Below are positions 45,769-57,435 of a DNA stretch of 64,000 nucleotides, one piece after another. Under the pieces are notes generated by a model. The model made no database searches. It was not told the origin of the DNA and worked only from the letters and a program-made list of their open reading frames with translations. The DNA is taken from the NCBI GenBank assembly GCA_030789695.1, contig CM061141.1, positions 167,655,079-167,719,078 of the forward strand, given 5' to 3'. This stretch comes from Scilla litardierei (taxonomy: Eukaryota; Streptophyta; Magnoliopsida; Asparagales; Asparagaceae). Made by a program: the position numbers and the translations under genes. The first letter of the stretch is position 1. Every line of letters starts with the position of its first letter.

Positions 45769-46504
45769 TCCTTGGAAGCTGCTTGATGCAATGGAGGAAG
45801 AAGCTTTGGCAATGAGATGATGGAGCTTAGTTGCGCAATATGGGTTTTTCCTTGCTAACTTGTGGCATTGGCTCTTCCTCTAGATATGGCCGAAATTTTC
45901 CCTTGTTATGGTTGCCCTCTCTCTCCCCTAATCTCTCCCTTTGAATATATGTTTATATAGGAGAGGATGGGATATGATAGGATCAATTAGAATCCCATAT
46001 TTGATGGAGATTGGAAGGAATCCTGAATTGATTAGGGTTTGAATGAATCTCTTTGGATATGGAGTTTGAATATGTATAGTTATGGAGTTGAATTTGAGTA
46101 GCTATAGGATTTGAATTGGATCTCATTTAATCACCTTTGATTTGCATGTGATTCTTCATATCTCTCCATCTTTGACCAAGTCTCCAATTTGAATGGCATT
46201 AGGATTTGAATGTTGCACCAATTGATTTGAATCAATTCAAACATGGATTTGAATTGATTTCCTCCTTATCTTCCCATTTTTGACTTAGTCCAATTTTTGT
46301 AGCAATATTCTCCATCTTTGACTAAGTCCACTTGGCTAATGCATGGCACATTCTCCATCACTTTTGGCTAGTATCTCTTTGAGTATTCGCGAGAGTGCCA
46401 TACCTGAAAACACTTAGCACACACATTAAATCGTTCACACATGTTTGTTATCATCAAACACGAAGTCATCGATCGTTATATCCAAGTACACGATGTATCC
46501 AACA
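45769..46504 (-). mobile_element. Sirevirus-like LTR (minus strand), proximal half
   Basis: On the minus strand the LTR starts TGTTGGATACATCG at 46504, right after the PPT. It continues to 45764 and resumes at 33988 across the Athila-like insertion. Together the halves make about 1.69 kb, comparable with the LTR at 29269. Confidence 0.85.
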
Positions 46505-46517
46505 ATCTCCCCTTTTG
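46505..46517 (-). other. Polypurine tract of minus-strand Sirevirus-like element
   Basis: The minus strand reads CAAAAGGGGAGAT directly before the LTR start. Further PPT-like tracts on the same strand lie near 46695 (ATGGGGGAGC), 46749 (AAGGGGGAGC) and 47178 (AAAAGGGGGAGA), the last with the same GATGATAAC-like upstream context. Confidence 0.8.
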
Positions 46518-46757
46518 ATGATGATAAACCAATATAGATTTGAGCAATAACGATTCAAATGATTTCATTGTGGCATGTATGTGAAGTGTGAAGATGGAGG
46601 ATGTATGCAATATGCAACAAGTATGTCAATGATGTTCACGCATATAAGCATGCAAATAATGATATTCAAGCATACAAGCATGTATGCATGCTCCCCCATG
46701 AACCAATATTCATATATTCAATAGGCACATTTACATTATTCATTAATGCTCCCCCTT

Positions 46758-46881
46758 AAACCAATATTCATATATGCAACATACAAGCAAACCAATATTC
46801 ATATATGCAACATACAAGCAAACCAATATTCATATATGCAGCATACAAGCAAACCAATATTCATATATGCAACATACAAGC
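46758..46881. repeat. 31-bp tandem repeat, four copies
   Basis: CCAATATTCATATATGCAAC starts at 46761, 46792, 46823 and 46854, exactly 31 bp apart. It lies just left of the plastid-derived fragment. Confidence 0.95.
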
Positions 46882-46902
46882 ATTAATGCACACACCAAAT
46901 CA

Positions 46903-47153
46903 TTCATCCTCTTCTTCCAAGGGTTTCATAATTGGACGTTGAACCCATTTCATATGATGGGAGTTACCGGAGTATTAGGCGCTGCTCTGTTATGTGCTAT
47001 TCATGGTGTTACTGTAGAAAATACTTTATTCGAAGATGGTGATGGTGCAAATACATTCCGTGCTTTTAACCATCTCAAGCCGAAGAGACTTATTCAATGG
47101 TCACTGCTAACCGCTTTTGGTCCCAAATCTTTGGGGTTGCTTTTTCCAATAAA
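46903..47153 (+). pseudogene. psbD: Plastid psbD fragment (nuclear plastid DNA)
   Basis: About 250 bp match the chloroplast gene for photosystem II protein D2. Readable parts include [26 protein letters not shown] and [18 protein letters not shown]. After FRAFN one base is missing, so the frame changes; the following bases still code [12 protein letters not shown] in the shifted frame. Only a middle piece of the ~353-residue protein is present, with no start, stop or plastid promoter. It lies inside the 3' part of the minus-strand Sirevirus-like element, so plastid DNA has been captured there. Not functional. Confidence 0.93.
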
Positions 47154-48202
47154 GCCTCAAATTTTCTCCATATTTTCTCCCCCTTTTGTTATCATCAAAA
47201 GTGTATAAACGAAGTCTAATTCATGTCACATGCAAAAATAGAATATTATAAATTACAACTAGCACTTGCATGACATTTTTCTTAAAATAAGCACTTCAAA
47301 TTCAATGAAAAGTGTAACGTAGACTTCTACACCATCGTGTAAGTGTGATGATTAAATAATTGAGGCACAAAGGGAGATACTCTTAAGAAATACAACCAAA
47401 ACCAATCATCTTTTCAATTAAATATTAAATCATTTAGGATTGATTTTTCCCATCTCATTAAAAATGAGTTCAAGGTACCACACCCCAAAAACATAGCCTA
47501 TAAGGACTCTTAGATGTGGGAGTGGCATTGCTTGACGAGTATAACACCAACGCTAAAGATTACCTATAAAGCATATGTTGAATACTCGTGGGTAGTATAC
47601 TTGCCATGAATTGTATCCATTTTACATACGGAGCAATATTCATGTATTTTTTTTTCATATTCAATTATTTTGAGCTCAATTTTTATCCATGGCAAGAACA
47701 CATCATATCCCTTAAATTTTCAGTTATTATTCATCCTACATTCACTTTCCAATATTTCATAAAAGGTGTGCAACAATATTCAATACAAGTGGAAGTGAAA
47801 TTGTAGGTGTAGAAATCATGTTATTCAATTCATTGAACATGTCATGGCTATTTAGAGATACTAACATGTGCATGTAGCTATAACAATAATACAATGTTTT
47901 CTACAAGGATATGAGTTTCATACATTAATACCACTTGAATGATACAAAAGAAAAGATATACATTAAGCACATTTGTTGCTTTTAATCTTTTTCATATTTT
48001 TTTTATTTTTATTTTATAAAGAACTAAGCTAGCAAGCAAACAAACTAGCACACAAATAAAAAAAAGTCAAGCACATAAAAAATGCTATGAATGTATGCAT
48101 TAAGTGCGAAGGAGAAAAAGTATACATTCGCGTCGTCGTTTGGCTAAGGAACTAAATGATGGAATGTTCAATCCAAAGTTCATCGCCAAATCTCCATCTT
48201 AC
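47154..48202 (-). mobile_element. 3' non-coding interior of minus-strand Sirevirus-like element
   Basis: AT-rich, with one strong PPT-like tract near 47178. No integrase, RT or RNase H motif is seen between here and the gag remnant, so pol is deleted. Confidence 0.65.
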
Positions 48203-49380
48203 CTACACTGTATATATTATGTGTGACCTTGGAATCCAACAAGGTCCACTCATATTAGTCATCAAAGATTTAGGAACCCATATTTTCTTGAATTTCATAT
48301 TCGTGTTCCTAAACTTACAGTAATAAGACGTATGGCCAACACTAGCACAAGTACAGCACGTTGCATACATATTTTTGACTTTCAATGGCTCATTGTAAAT
48401 TTTCTTATAAATAGGCTTTTTAGCATGTTTCATATCAAAGCCAAGACCATGTCTATTATTGCCATAAAGTTGATTTTCTAGAATAACATCCAACGATTGT
48501 TTTCCCATAGAAAATTTCTTTAATGGCAATTCTAGACTAGTGATTTTAGATTTCAATAAAGCATTCTCATTCACAATCAAAGTGCATTTACTTATAAAAG
48601 CTCTCTTGTTTTTCTCTTCCTTCTTTGCAAAGACAATCATTTTTTCCTGAAGCTCAATATTTAGCATGCTAATCTTTTCAACAAGCAATTTATTTTCAGT
48701 TTCAAGTTTAATCACATTTTGCTTATAAGATTTTAAGCCTTTTAAATCACATTTTTCTTATACATGCTAATATTATTCAAAAAAGTAGGACAAGAAAGGC
48801 AATCAGATTTTTCATGCAACCTAGGAGTCTCTTTTTTCCCACAAAGTAATGGTAGAATCACATGCAACAATTTTTTCCTTTAGTTCCTTAATTTCTAATG
48901 ACATGTTGTAAGTGTCTTGTTGCATTTCATCGTTGGAGTTTCTATACTCTTCTAATGTGGATTCTAGGTTGTCAATTTCATCTTGTATTCCCTTACAAAT
49001 ATTCACGAGTTCAATTTTAGTGCAAGATTTTACCTCATTATGTTTTGCCATTAAGCAGAGGGAGGTGTGCGCAGTTTCCTCCTCAGTTTCGCTCTCCATA
49101 TCCCACGTTATCGCTAACGATTTTCCTTTCTTTTTAGCGACATCATTCTTTTCTTGTGGGCAGTCCTTTATAATGTGTCCCCGTTTCTTGGAATAAAAAT
49201 AAAGCCTACTCTCAGTAGTTTTCTTACTAATATTCTTAGGCACATAAGCATCATTTTCATTTAAAGGAGCTTTTCTTCCCTTTTGCTTCTTACATTGTTG
49301 ATGAGTGATTGCTCACTTCCATATGTAGTTTCCAAAGTCCTCCATATATCGTGCGCAGAAGAGCAATATGAGATATGATC
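48203..49380 (-). pseudogene. Sirevirus-like gag remnant
   Basis: Reading on the minus strand from about 49380: SSAHDIWRTLETTYGSEQ (capsid region), then a knuckle-like LYFYSKKRGHIIKDC near 49195-49150 in which the expected Cys residues are changed. Next come an acidic and coiled-coil part (residues around IELVNICKGIQDEIDNLES) and a Lys/Glu-rich segment ending IWVPKSLMTNMSG near 48265. Stops lie between 48715 and 48821. The gag C-terminal end is joined to 3' non-coding DNA, showing that pol was lost. Confidence 0.82.
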
Positions 49381-49399
49381 AAATATGAGATATCGTTTC

Positions 49400-50676
49400 C
49401 AAAGTCCTCCACATTAATCTCTCAAGGCTAAGTGCGACAAACAAAAGAAACCCTAGTGCATCTCCAAAAAGCAAAAGGCCAGTTCAATTTTTCCAAGAGG
49501 CCGACATATTGTTTTTGTACTTTATACTTCTTTTGCGTACTTCCTCTTGTAGGTCATCAAGGAGAAAGGGATGCACCAAGGGAAAAGAGAAAAAAAATAG
49601 AGAGCTTGCCGAAATTTGAAGGAGCCTACAAGCCACGGCCCTGTGCATCAAAACAAAAAAAATTAAAACAATGGAGCTCACGTGAATAAAGGTAAGCGCT
49701 AGTTTCTTTTTGCTAAAATAGTTGAATGTTTTTTTGTGTGCAGAACACTTCAAGGGAGCATTTCATCAAATCAAAAACAAAAAACAAAAGGGAGCACTTC
49801 AAGGGAAAGAAAAAGTCTAAAGGGAAGGGGTTTGAATTAATGTTACTCTAATTAATTCCTTCATATTTTTGATTCTCTCTCCACTCAAATTTGTTTTGCA
49901 TGCATAGATTAACAAAATCTCACATTTTGCTTTGCAGGCTGAAATTAACAAAGCCCCTCAATTCCCCAATTTGCTTTGCAGGCCGAAATTAACAAAGCCT
50001 CTTAATTCCCCAATTTGTCTTGTAGACCGAGAGGAGGGCCGAGCCGGAGAGCCGAGCCAACCAAGACTTTTTGTGTGCCAACAAGCTGAGAGCTTCAACC
50101 AAGGATTTTCAAGTGCCGCAGGCATCTACCATTGAGCGAAGCCGCAACTAGAGTTGCCGAGAGAATTCTACATCTTGTCAGATGAGCTCTGGCCTATGCT
50201 GATTGACGAAGACGGCGTCGCTACACAAACTGAGCTTTCTAAACTCACATGTTTATTATTTTGTGTAGTAGTTGCTAGATCTTCGTAGTGAAAACTTTAC
50301 CGAAATTTGTGTTCTTTTGGAACTTGTCTGGTTGGGGCTAGACAAGAGGGTCTTCTCGTGTTGTAGCAGTTAAGATACGCATTTACTAGGTTGATAGTGT
50401 TATGCACTTTGCTGAGTGTGGTACGTTCTAGGTTGGGAGTTGGAGCTAGGACCTCATTATAGTTGTACAAAAGGAACATATTAATGCTAGTATTTGCTTG
50501 GGGGCTGGATGTAGGTCGTTGATGCGACCGAACCAGGGTAAATCTGTGCGTAGTCTATGATTTTCTCTTATTTACTCTGCTTGTGATTTTAACTGCGTGT
50601 GATCTCTCGTGGGTTGTACGAGAATATTTTTATAAGCCTATTCACCCTGCCTCTAGGCTAGGATCCAGATCCAACA
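49400..50676 (+). mobile_element. Truncated plus-strand Sirevirus-like LTR (3' part)
   Basis: The end GGATCCAGATCCAACA at 50676 and the preceding ~450 bp match, in opposite orientation, the LTR ending at 33036 (GGGGGCTGGATGTAGGTCG, CTCGTGGGTTG, AAGCCTATTCACC). A hairpin with a 7-bp perfect stem lies at 50323-50346. Between 49925 and 50035 an imperfect ~50-bp unit (TTTGCAGGC and AATTAACAAAGCC) is repeated two to three times. The left boundary near 49400 is uncertain, and no PBS follows the right end. Confidence 0.65.
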
Positions 50677-52510
50677 CCGGTTCCCTCTCCATCCATTTCT
50701 TCTCCTTGTCATATGCTTCCTTGAACTCCCCCTCTTTCGACTGATGCTGAACTCCATACCTCCCTGGTTGGCTTTCTCGTCCTTTGCTCAGGTAATGGCA
50801 TAAGTCCGACGTTGTCACTATTTCAGAATTTCTTTGAAGCCAAGCGCAAGGGGGCGTACTACTACGTTTGTGCAAGGAGGGGTCGGCCTCTTGTTCTCAA
50901 TCTACTGTGTAAGATAAAAGATTGGAAAGAGAAGTTTGTCTTTGTTTTGACGCCTGAGGACCTAGATTTGAGGTCGAACTGGGAGATGCTGAATCTCTTG
51001 GTGAACAATGAAGTGGTCCTCGGGGCGGCCAACCAAGAGAACGTCGGGATCTTGGAGGACATCCCCAATGAAATCAAGGACTTTCAAGGCCTGGTTACGG
51101 ATGAGCAGATAGTCAAGCATGTCTGGCTTAAAGGTAATCCAAGCTTCGTGACCACACTCCTGATTTTTCACCCCGATCTGTTGTTTTTTGTAGGTGTAGT
51201 CATGAGTCTCTCAAGGGAGGTGATGAAGAGGATGGCCAAAGAGCAGGCTGTCAAGGGCTTGGTCAAGGTCGGCCCGAAGCAAGGCAAGGAAGGGTCGAGC
51301 ACTGCTCGGGCTGAGAAGGAGGAGCGGAGCAAGAAAACAAGAGTGGAGGCCGTGCATTTCGCTCTTCTTTCCCAGATGAGCATGACGGCCTTGGGCCCTC
51401 CTTTCGACCTTGACCCACCCCAGGAGAAGCTGGTCACCGTAACAGCTACAGCGTCCCAGGGCCCATCGGTCACTGTAACTGGTGCGACCCCTACCAGCTT
51501 GGTCGTGCCCTTGGTCGTACCCTGGGTTCTTCGGTCGAGTCGCCCAGACTGGCCGAGCGGTGGCGGTTAATCGATGGCCCTATGGATGCCTACCGTCGGG
51601 GCTAGGAAAGCTAGCCCATCCGAACTATGAGGCGGCGCTTGATGTTTTCAAGTAGAAGAAGGCCGAGCTCCTTGCTCTTCCAGTAGGGGAGATTACTGCT
51701 CTATTCTTCCCGATGAGCGCCCTCAAATCGATGTTTGACGAGGCTGGGGTTGCGGCCCGCCTGGCTGAGAACAGTATACTGCCCAAGGACCGAGAGTCTT
51801 TGGAAAATGTTGATGCAGAGAGGCTCTGCGGTATGGTCGGTTGGCTCAACATGCAAGTTCCTCGCTTTTCTAACTCAAGATACCGCTTTTCTCAGAAGAT
51901 GCACGCTAACATCCTTACTTCTTTTGTGTAGATAGCCATGATGTTGGTGTCCCTCCAACGTCACTCCATAGTGGCGAAGCGTGCCCTTGCGAGGAAGGTG
52001 GCCGAGCTGGAGGCCGTGAAGGAGGCTGAGGAGAAGAAAAAGGCACTGGATGACAAGCTATCAAATCTCTGGAGTTATTATAAGCCCAGAAGGAGACGAT
52101 CTCTGAGCTGGACAAAGTTAGAGAGGAGGCCGAGCAGAAGGCCCAGGGCGAAGAAGGCCAAAGGGTCACCACTGAGAATACCCTTGCCAGGGATATGGAG
52201 GTCAGTCAGAAAAGCATCACCAAGCTTGAGAGGCAGGTGGAGGAGATGGAGAAGATCGACCTCGATGAAATCAAGTTGGAGGCCATCAGCTGGTACCAGC
52301 TCCAAAAGTTCGTCCCCGCTTTGGCGGAGACCAGGGCCGAGGGCTTTGAGGAGGGCCTGGAGATGGGCTTTGAGAGATTCAAGGAGGGGATGGCGAAGCA
52401 CTACCCCAACTTGGAGATCGAATTTTCCCAGTTATCGACGGTCTCTAACAATGAGGAGGATGCTTCCACTTTGGCTGGCTACGAGCAGGGGCAGGTGGAG
52501 GCGTAGTCGG
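50677..52510 (+). pseudogene. Broken gypsy-type transposon ORF with coiled coil
   Basis: Readable from SLFQNFFEAKRKGAYYYV near 50812 through WKEKFVFV, in the style of the plant 'putative gypsy type transposon' domain (PF04195 as I recall it). A likely intron is 51134-51193 (GT...TTTTTTGTAG). Stops and a frameshift occur near 51570-51655; a second likely intron ends TTTTGTGTAG at 51931. The last part is coiled coil (KLERQVEEMEKIDLDEIKLEA) and stops at 52504. The 5' end is cut by the LTR at 50676. It may be a transduced or transposon-borne gene; its function is unknown. Confidence 0.6.
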
Positions 52511-52848
52511 GGAGGGCGAGCTATCGATTTCGGGCTGGTGTTGTGGTCGAACTTATCTTGTCATTTTTTTTGATTGAAGTCCGGATGACTTTTTGTAAGA
52601 ATGATGTGTAATCAAAGTGACAATTTTAATGAAAAAATTTTCGTTTATTGTCGTACGCCTTGTCCCTCCCTATATATGCCCCAACATTCGGTGTGGACGA
52701 TCTTCAGGTCGAGGAAAGACGGAATGTTGAGTAGACACTCTAGGAAAATTTTGCAGAGATCTTACTCGTGCAATTAGGTTGGCGATGCCCATTATTGGAG
52801 AGTGCTGGTTATCCCTAGACAGAGTAGTGGTCCGACCTCAAGGGTGAC
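52511..52848. other. Unassigned interval
   Basis: Follows the broken ORF and may include its 3' untranslated end, with AATGAAAAAATTTTC near 52629. No other signal is recognised before the Athila-like LTR. The five bases gtgac at 52844-52848 are the expected target-duplication position. Confidence 0.4.
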
Positions 52849-53162
52849 TGACTCTCCCGGAAAGGTGATACTCGCAAGTGTACGAGGTCAGCAAATAATA
52901 TACCCGGTAAGTACGGGATTGTATCCACAGAGACGGAACTAATCTATAAATTCACACAAATAGTCAGAGCATGTAAAGAATGGTTGAGGCTTCTAACCAC
53001 CCTATGGGGGTGAATGATTGTTTGGATAAATTGTTTATCTAAATACCCTAGAGTTAGGGTAATGTCCTAAGGTTTGGATGCAAGGGAGAGAAAGAGTGCA
53101 GGTGTTGAGGATATCGGTAGGATTACTCAATTGCTCTGCTAAATTTTAATTCCATGATAATT

Positions 53163-53494
53163 CGATCACTCTTCCATTTCAAGGTATGAGGATCGGGAAA
53201 TAAATCAATTAAGCACATATGAGGTGCACCAAGGGCAATTGCTAACTGGGTTCTTCTCCTAATTAAAGCTCATGAATCACTCTCACACCCATTTCAAGGT
53301 ATGTGAGAGTAGTACAAGTAGGTCGTGTTGCGCATCACACAACTACCGTTCTGCGGCCCCTTTCGGGTAATGCACGACTCAATAAACGAGTTACAACCCA
53401 ATTAACAATCTGGGTTATTAGGAGAATTAAACTTCTAAATTACGAAATATAGATTGAAGGGGGTCTTGCATTCATTTCAAGATATGCGATACCC
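53163..53494 (-). repeat. Three hairpins with constant 16-nt loop
   Basis: On the plus strand the loops share CATTTCAAGRTAT. The stems differ: 53163-53171/53188-53195 (8 bp with one bulged A), 53279-53286/53303-53310 (8 bp perfect, ACTCTCAC/GTGAGAGT) and 53461-53469/53486-53494 (8 of 9 positions paired, one of them a wobble). All three loops are 16 nt. A further hairpin AACCCA/TGGGTT lies at 53395-53416. They occupy the late part of the LTR. Confidence 0.85.
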
Positions 53495-53661
53495 ATTGGA
53501 TACATAGATGCAACAATTACAAAGCACCCCCGTTCTGCGGCTCCTCCATATATAGTATCAAATCTAATTAATCATGAGTTTAGTTCACTTAACAATATGG
53601 ATTAACAAGGGGTGCTGGAAATTAACATTAGCAAGGCAATCAAGACATCCTACATCAATCC

Positions 53662-53662
<1 letters not shown>

Positions 53663-53730
<68 letters not shown>
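53663..53730. repeat. (AC)34 microsatellite
   Basis: Thirty-four uninterrupted AC units. Confidence 0.98.
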
Positions 53731-53733
<3 letters not shown>

Positions 53734-54122
53734 GAATCTAGCCTAGCATATCAAGAACAGAATCAACATTCATGAAAATAGTCATAGTTCAATGCAAAGA
53801 ATGAAAGCAAATATGTATTAGAAAGAGGGTTGGAGATTTGTCACCAAATACAAGCTTCTTCTATTTGCAATCAATCTCAGCAACAGTAAAAACGAAATCA
53901 GAAAGCTCCAAACTCTCCAAAACCCTAATCCCCTTCTTAAGGAAGAAGATGACCTAAATAGCAAAAGATTCAGTTCTATCTCTATTACTTCTAGTGTTTT
54001 ATTCCCCTTAGGGGTTACATCTCATCCATCCGAATCATCATCCAACGATTCACAGCAACTGGAAAGAAATCGGGTTAAGAAAAACCCGTTTCTCGCAACC
54101 CAGACTGCGGGCGAAAAATCCC

Positions 54123-54515
54123 AATCAGTTGACTGTCGAACAAACGGTAGTCGACTGATGACAGGTGACTATCATCGCTACCAAAGGGCGACATGCATCT
54201 ATCTTTAAAAATCAGAGTCGCCTGTGTGATCCACAGGCGACTGTCTTTTGTTCTTCAGTCGCCTGCTGCAGAAATTCCAAAATAACAGCGAGTTGGCTCT
54301 TTTTGCTCCCTCGGTAATCTGAAATATCCGTCGATTGATGCGAAGATGACAGGCGACTGTATAATATTACAGTCGATTGTCAATCCTCTTACAGGCGACT
54401 ATCGTTGGGCTTCAGCTTCTCCAGCTTCAGTTCTTTAAAGGCAGGCGACTGCCATTGTTTGGGCAGTCGACTGTTGGATTGCACAGGCGACTGTCGTTGC
54501 ATCTACAGGCGCATG
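54123..54515. repeat. ACAGTCGACTGT-type palindromes in an Athila LTR
   Basis: About 12 copies of the motif family, mostly ACAGGCGACTGT, CAGTCGCCTG and GCAGTCGACTGT, spaced 20-60 bp in U3 of a gypsy LTR. It is the motif found in the copia LTRs at 966-1616 and 3570-4091. Confidence 0.88.
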
Positions 54516-54760
54516 TTTTGTACTCCTCTTCTTGAGTTGATTTAGTCCCCTTCGGGACACCTGAAAGATTCAAAAAAATCCCTATAAATATAATAGACAT
54601 TTATAATGCTTTGGGAAGTGAAATTATGCCAGAATAAAATCATATGCTCACAGATGATGAATTAGCGTAAATGTAGTTAAGAGAGCATGATTCTATGGAT
54701 TATATGCATAAGAGGAGATGATTATGATGTTAGAATATTCAATATTTATTCATAATCACA

Positions 54761-55786
54761 CCCCCAAACTAGCGTTTTGCTAGTCCCTAGCAAAATAAGT
54801 GATAAATTCCAAAATAAAATGTTGACCCCATCCATGGATTATTGGCAATACTAAAGGGTGTTGAAATCATATATTATAAGGGCAAAGTTCTCAAGTCTAT
54901 ACACTCTTCCCTAAGAATATAATCTCATTCCTCTTACACATTTCGCCATCCACACCTAAGCTTAGTATACCCTTTAATATGTCACAATCTCATGATGTAA
55001 GATCCTTAGGAACTCTCGAGCTTATGAGATATAACACTTACTCCCTCGAAAGATCATAGAGATGAGTTGTGGTTCAAATTTCATGCACTTACTCAAATTT
55101 CATGGCAATTTTTGCCTTATTCAAAGTACCATGGCAAAAGTTTATGCCTTATTCAAATGTGCACAAGTGCACTTATTATTGTAGCATTTGATAGCATTCA
55201 TTTGAGCAACTCCAAATTCCAAGTCACTATCCTAGGATCCATGAATATAAACCTACCGAATTTTTAAAATTCCTAAGGCTTAATCAATTGATCGTTGATA
55301 CCAAGGTTTCTACATCACTATAGGGTTTCAAATGTGTGGTAATTGCCATGAGCTTCAAGTTAAAGGGCCAAGTGTAAGCATGAAGAGAGACAATTAATTG
55401 CCCCTAGTACATAAAGATACACCACACCCTAATTTGCCAAAATCCACTTCAAGAATACATTTTTTCACCAAAATTGGGAATGATCACCACATTTAATCCA
55501 TGGGTCTAACAAAAAGCTATGGGTTGCAGAAATGTTGGTGATGGATGGACAAATTTTTTTATTTCATTCAATTTATTCACAAAAAGGATGAAAATAATAA
55601 AAAGATGCTCAAGAAGTTTCTATATCCTAGTCCACACCCCCCAACTAAAAATAAACATGGTCCTCAATGTTTGAAGGGTGAGATGAAATATATACATGAA
55701 AATAGATAAACTAGGATATGAAAACTTGAGCAAGAATTATTCATTACTACATATTACTATATAGGAAAGTTTTGGAACGAACACAC
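54761..55786 (-). other. 3' non-coding region and PPT of Athila-like element
   Basis: The minus strand reads CTAGTTTGGGGG directly before the LTR, a good PPT. Upstream no env-like or extra ORF is recognised, only short AT-rich frames. Confidence 0.7.
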
Positions 55787-56289
55787 CTAATTGGTTCCAC
55801 CCGGCGGAGGTTCCGTAAGCTCCATTGTGACCCCGTCCCTACTCCACGGCTCTTGGTAATGCTTTAAGCGTTCGCAGTTTACCTTGAAATCATTGCAGTT
55901 TTGCGGGTTAGCAATGGTCACCGCGCCATGTGGGAACACCTCCCGAACAATGAAAGGTCCAATCCACTTCGAACGAAGCTTTTCAAGGAAGAGATGAAGT
56001 CTTGAGTTGTAGAGTAGCACTTTCTCCCCCGAGGTGAATTCTCTCCTTAAAATGATTCGATCATGGGCGCATTTAAGCCTCTCCTTCACAAGCTTGGAAT
56101 TGTTGTATGCCTCCTTCCTTATCTCTCGAGCTCCACTAACTGCAATTTACGAGAAGAGGGGTCAATTTCAGAATTAAACTTTTTAATTGCACAAAAAGAT
56201 TTGTGTTCAAGTTCAATGGGCAAGTGGCAAAATTTTCCAAAAACTAAGTGATATGGGGACATCCCTAAAACCGTTTTGTAGGTGGTACG
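55787..56289 (-). pseudogene. Athila integrase C-terminal part
   Basis: On the minus strand TYKTVLGMSPYHLVFGKFCHLPIELEH is readable as TVLGMSPYHLVFGK and HLPIELEH, followed by LRSKWIGPFIV and FKVNCERLKHY, the integrase C-terminal segments of gypsy pol. It ends with a stop at 55787. A frameshift lies between LVELER and MKERLKCAHDR. The segment is separated from the catalytic core by the solo LTR at 56290-58700. Confidence 0.85.
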
Positions 56290-57435
56290 TGTCACGACCC
56301 GCTTCCCTAAAATGGAGGCGAGACGTGAAAAGGTCCGCACGAGAGTGGAGCTGTGAAGCCCCAAACCCGATAAGCGTCAATAAAACATAAGCAGGTCCCT
56401 GTAACCACAATGGAACAACAATAATAACACAAAGAGAGACTGAAATAAAATCTCATATCTCATAAACTGTCCAACATCCATAAAAGCCACCAGGCTAAAA
56501 GAAAGAGTCTAAAGGCCCAGAACAAGGCCAACAAAAGCAACGACATAACAAAGTATAGGTGCTACGCACCGACAACAAAACAACAGTCTAAACAAAAGGA
56601 AAACACAACGAAGACACTAGGACTGGTCCCCAGTGTCCACGTACTCCCCGTCAAACACAAGATCGGGCTCGGCGTCAGCAAACACCTCGTCCTCAACAAA
56701 GGACCCAGGCTCGGGATCTAACATGTGTCACCCAAAAGAGTAAAGGGCATATGTCAGCAAGTCTAAAAGACTTGGGCAAGGAAACTGAAGGTAAGGTAAA
56801 CTAGCAACCTAGCAATTATTGTATGATGCATGGCAAGTAAAGGCAGGGAAGTGACAAGTAAACGGGAGTACAAGTAGCAAGTGTCAAGTGGTAGTTGTGA
56901 CATGTAATGTCAAGGAACAAGTACAAGGGATCACTCAACGAGTGCCCTATTGCCCGCAGGCTGTGCTCAAGTACAAGTCAAGGAAATCACGTCAAGTAAA
57001 CACGTCGTGCACAGAGATTCCGCCTGTTGGCTAGAGCGGCTGATCGGGCCAACTCCTAAGCTCAAGTGACCGTTTATCTCTACCCCTCCCAAGTGTGTCG
57101 AGCCAGGGCATTACCCCCGAACACGGAATGCTCGCTTCTGGGACACGAGCCAGGAAGTTGGAATAACACGTATGGCATAGGGTTATGCCCACGTATAGTG
57201 GGTGCCTAGCCGGAACTAGTAGGTCGGGCGTTGGCTATCAACCAACACATGGCCCGCTTCTGGAGCACGAGCCAGGAAACACAAGTATTGTAGCGTGTGC
57301 TACGAATGCGACATACAACATGGATGGCAATCTATTCGCGTACCGTCAATCAAAATTAAACATGACATGGTAGTTGTGCAACATGGTAAAACGACGGTCC
57401 TAGCTTCGTTGTCAAGCTAGTTCCGGAATTTGCGC

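Larger units (their letters stand above)
52849..54760 (-). mobile_element. 3' LTR of minus-strand Athila-like element
   Basis: On the minus strand it starts TGTGATTATGAATAA at 54760, after the PPT, and ends GGGAGAGTCA at 52849, about 1.91 kb. Its last ~225 bp match the start of the 5' LTR visible at 63773-64000. It holds a palindrome cluster (54123-54515), an (AC)34 microsatellite (53663-53730) and constant-loop hairpins (53163-53494). Confidence 0.92.

Noticed and set aside
46774..47208. A 144-residue fusion gene joining the 31-bp repeat to psbD
   Set aside because: The open frame arises because the tandem repeat happens to lack stops; the psbD part is a fragment with a frameshift and no plastid or nuclear gene context.
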